DNA of 64,000 bases from positions 7,254,001 through 7,318,000 of the forward strand of contig CP108400.1 of the NCBI GenBank assembly GCA_045039925.1, read 5' to 3'. A model generated the notes under the pieces. The model did no database searches and was not told the origin of the DNA. It was given only the letters and a program-made list of their open reading frames with translations. Each line of letters starts with the position of its first letter. The first letter of the stretch is position 1. The DNA comes from Yinghuangia sp045039925. GTDB taxonomy: Bacteria > Actinomycetota > Actinomycetes > Streptomycetales > Streptomycetaceae. Shown piece by piece: positions 62,308 to 64,000 of this stretch. The position numbers and the translations under genes are program-made.

Positions 62308-63105
62308 ATGACGTCAAGGCCCGGACCGACGCGGATTCGCAAGCTCCCGGACGAACGCCGCGCGGAGATCCTGCGGACCGCGGCACGCATCGCACTCGAA
62401 GAGGGCCTCGAACGCATCACGCTCCGACGCGTCGCCGACGAGCTGGGCGTACGCCCCGGGCTGATCGGCCACTACTTCCCGGCCGCCGACAACCTGGTGA
62501 GCGAAGCCTTCGCGGACGCCGCGGCCAAGGAACGCGACGCCCTCCTGCCCGCCGCCGAGGAGGACCTGCCGCCTGCCGACCGCCTCGCCCGGTTCCTGGC
62601 CCGCCTCGACGACGCGTCCTCCCGCGACCTCAGCCGCCTGTGGCTCAACGCCCGGCACCTCAGCCGCTTCAAGGAGGGCCTCCGCGAGGTCGTCGAGGGG
62701 CAGGAGGCGGTGACCCGCGGCGCACTTACCGCGCTCGTCGAAGACGGGGTCAAGGCCGGGGAGTTCACCACCGACGACCCGCTCGGCGCGGCCCTGCACA
62801 TCCTCGTCGTCGTCGACGGACTCGGCGCGTACGCCAACGGCTCCACCGACGTCGGCCACCCCGCGATCGACGGCATGGCGATGGCAACCGCCGACCGGGT
62901 CCTCGGACTTGCCCCGGGCACGCTGCGCGGCCGGCCGCCGCCTGAGCACGCGGCCGCCTGCCGCCTGCCGTCACCCTGGCAACAAGCCTGCCAGGGCCAG
63001 GAACTGACGGACTCTCACGCGGCGGCACCGGGACGGAGATACGTATCCTCTTCTCGCGGCCGGGCCGAACCGCGGCTCAGCCGGGAACGCGAGGGGGAAC
63101 CATGA
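62308..63105 (+). CDS. TetR-family transcriptional regulator
   Basis: A 265-residue reading frame. Residues 10-60 form the TetR helix-turn-helix: ERRAEILRTAARIALEEGLERITLRRVADELGVRPGLIGHYFPAADNLVSEAF. The all-helical ligand domain ends near residue 210; the remaining roughly 55 residues are Arg/Ser/Pro-rich and read through what looks like the leader of the next gene, whose ATG overlaps the stop. It is divergent from the permease operon and presumably represses it. Confidence 0.88.
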   Translation: MTSRPGPTRIRKLPDERRAEILRTAARIALEEGLERITLRRVADELGVRPGLIGHYFPAADNLVSEAFADAAAKERDALLPAAEEDLPPADRLARFLARLDDASSRDLSRLWLNARHLSRFKEGLREVVEGQEAVTRGALTALVEDGVKAGEFTTDDPLGAALHILVVVDGLGAYANGSTDVGHPAIDGMAMATADRVLGLAPGTLRGRPPPEHAAACRLPSPWQQACQGQELTDSHAAAPGRRYVSSSRGRAEPRLSREREGEP

Positions 63106-64000
63106 CGCAGCCTCCAGGCCCGTACGGGCCTCCCGGCATGCCAGGGGGACCGGGAGGCCCGCCCGCCTACGGCGGCCCTCCGCCGCCCGGCGGATCCGGC
63201 CCGGGGGCTCCTGCGGGCGGCCCGGGCGGCACGGGAGCCGGACCCTGGCAGCCGTCGCCGCCGAGCCCCAGCCTGCCGGGCGTACCGCCGCCGCCGTCCG
63301 CCCCCGGAGCCCCGTCGGGACCTCCCTCGGGACCTCCCGTCGGGCCACCTGGGGGCAGCCCGGGAGGGCCGCCGTCCCCGGGACCGCCGCCCGGGAGCGC
63401 GTACCCCGGCACGCCGCCGCCCGGCGGCCACTCCCAGGGCTCCACGCCGCCCTACAACCCCTACGGCTCCGGCCCCGGCGGCACACCCCCGCCGACCGCC
63501 CCCCGCGACCCCGCGCAACGCCGCCTGACCGCCATCCTGGCCACGGTCGTGGCGCTCGCGCTCATCGCCGCCGGGACGCTCGTCTGGCTGTTCGTCCTCA
63601 AGGACGACGGCGGCGACGGAACGTCGAACACGGCCACCGACGGGAAGACCATGGCACGCGCCTGGGCGACGCCCGACGTCGGCATGAGCGTCGACATGAT
63701 CGGCGCGTGGACGTCCGGCACGCGTACCTTCGCCGGCGACCAGAAGGCGATCGTCGCGTACGACATCGCCGACGGCCGCGAAGTCGGCAAGTTCACGCCG
63801 CCGACCGGTCAACTGTGCGGCATGGTCCCCAAGACCTCGCAAGGCATCGGCATCGCGATGTACGGCGCCGACGACGACTGCGACACGACGGTCGCCGTCG
63901 ACCTGGCCACCATGCGCTCGCTGTGGGACAAGAAGACCAAGGACGTGGCCAGCACGGACGACCGGTTCCGCACCGTGCAGACCGATGTCGACGGCGAACA
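63102..64000 (+). CDS. Proline-rich membrane-anchored protein with beta-propeller-like domain (3' cut)
   Basis: At least 299 residues; truncated by the window end. About 145 residues are Pro/Gly-rich (PPGGSGPGAPAGG-like), then a transmembrane helix (LTAILATVVALALIAAGTLVWLFVL), then an extracellular part with FAGDQKAIVAYDIADGREVGKF and VAVDLATMRSLWDKK, the spacing of PQQ/BamB-like propeller blades. Actinobacteria have many such proteins of unknown role. ATG 63102 follows GAGGGGG and overlaps the TetR stop. Confidence 0.75.
   Translation, partial: MTQPPGPYGPPGMPGGPGGPPAYGGPPPPGGSGPGAPAGGPGGTGAGPWQPSPPSPSLPGVPPPPSAPGAPSGPPSGPPVGPPGGSPGGPPSPGPPPGSAYPGTPPPGGHSQGSTPPYNPYGSGPGGTPPPTAPRDPAQRRLTAILATVVALALIAAGTLVWLFVLKDDGGDGTSNTATDGKTMARAWATPDVGMSVDMIGAWTSGTRTFAGDQKAIVAYDIADGREVGKFTPPTGQLCGMVPKTSQGIGIAMYGADDDCDTTVAVDLATMRSLWDKKTKDVASTDDRFRTVQTDVDGE

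Noticed and set aside
60618..62420. Upstream extension of the amidohydrolase frame (open to 62420)
   Set aside because: It lies antisense-free but in another frame of the permease gene; the text is Arg/Gly-rich. GTG 60617 with a ribosome site is the sensible start.

Overview
The window is very GC-rich, with strong G/C third-position bias, many GTG starts and one TTG start, and only one TTA codon noticed in a predicted gene. The order recA-recX ... gluABCD ... miaB ... miaA ... dapF ... hflX is the conserved core block of Streptomyces and relatives. I infer a chromosomal segment from a member of the Streptomycetaceae (Streptomyces or a close genus); the genus cannot be resolved from the sequence alone. 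No rRNA, tRNA, CRISPR array, insertion sequence or prophage was seen.

Layout. 1-7.3 kb: end of an FMN reductase, a small membrane protein, recA (with a near-consensus SOS box), recX (long low-complexity N-terminus), RNase Y and a single-chain L-serine dehydratase. 7.5-12.6 kb: DksA/TraR zinc-finger protein, DUF1508 protein, AraC regulator with a VOC protein, a secreted metzincin with a ricin-type lectin tail, an LPXTG-anchored neocarzinostatin-fold protein behind an iron box, and a small lipoprotein. 12.7-18.5 kb: a probable catabolic island (SDR, alpha/beta hydrolase, TetR, luciferase-like monooxygenase, FAD monooxygenase). 18.9-29.5 kb: an amino-acid uptake and sensing region with gluABCD, a second GluB-like lipoprotein, a two-component system, a Ser/Thr kinase carrying a GluB-like extracellular sensor, and a TAXI binding protein.

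29.7-43.5 kb: miaB, histidine phosphatase, LigB-like dioxygenase protein, MT0933-type antitoxin-like protein, miaA, gamma-glutamyltransferase, a DUF1963-like protein, a probable gene remnant, an arginine-deiminase-fold protein, dapF, a SalK-like protein, a DUF4097 lipoprotein and hflX. 43.9-53.2 kb: a six-gene translationally coupled NIS siderophore operon in the same order as rhbABCDEF of rhizobactin 1021, behind a strong iron box. It predicts a schizokinen-type citrate/1,3-diaminopropane dihydroxamate rather than desferrioxamine. It is followed by a nitrilase-fold protein lacking its catalytic Cys and Lys, an SGNH lipoprotein and a DinG/XPD-type helicase. 57.8-63.1 kb: an operon of NCS1 permease, YtcJ-like amidohydrolase and C45 peptidase, divergent from a TetR gene. 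The window ends inside a proline-rich, membrane-anchored protein with a probable beta-propeller.

Intergenic regions hold many perfect GC-rich hairpins, mostly at gene ends, and an unusual number of short tandem repeats with 12-19 bp units.
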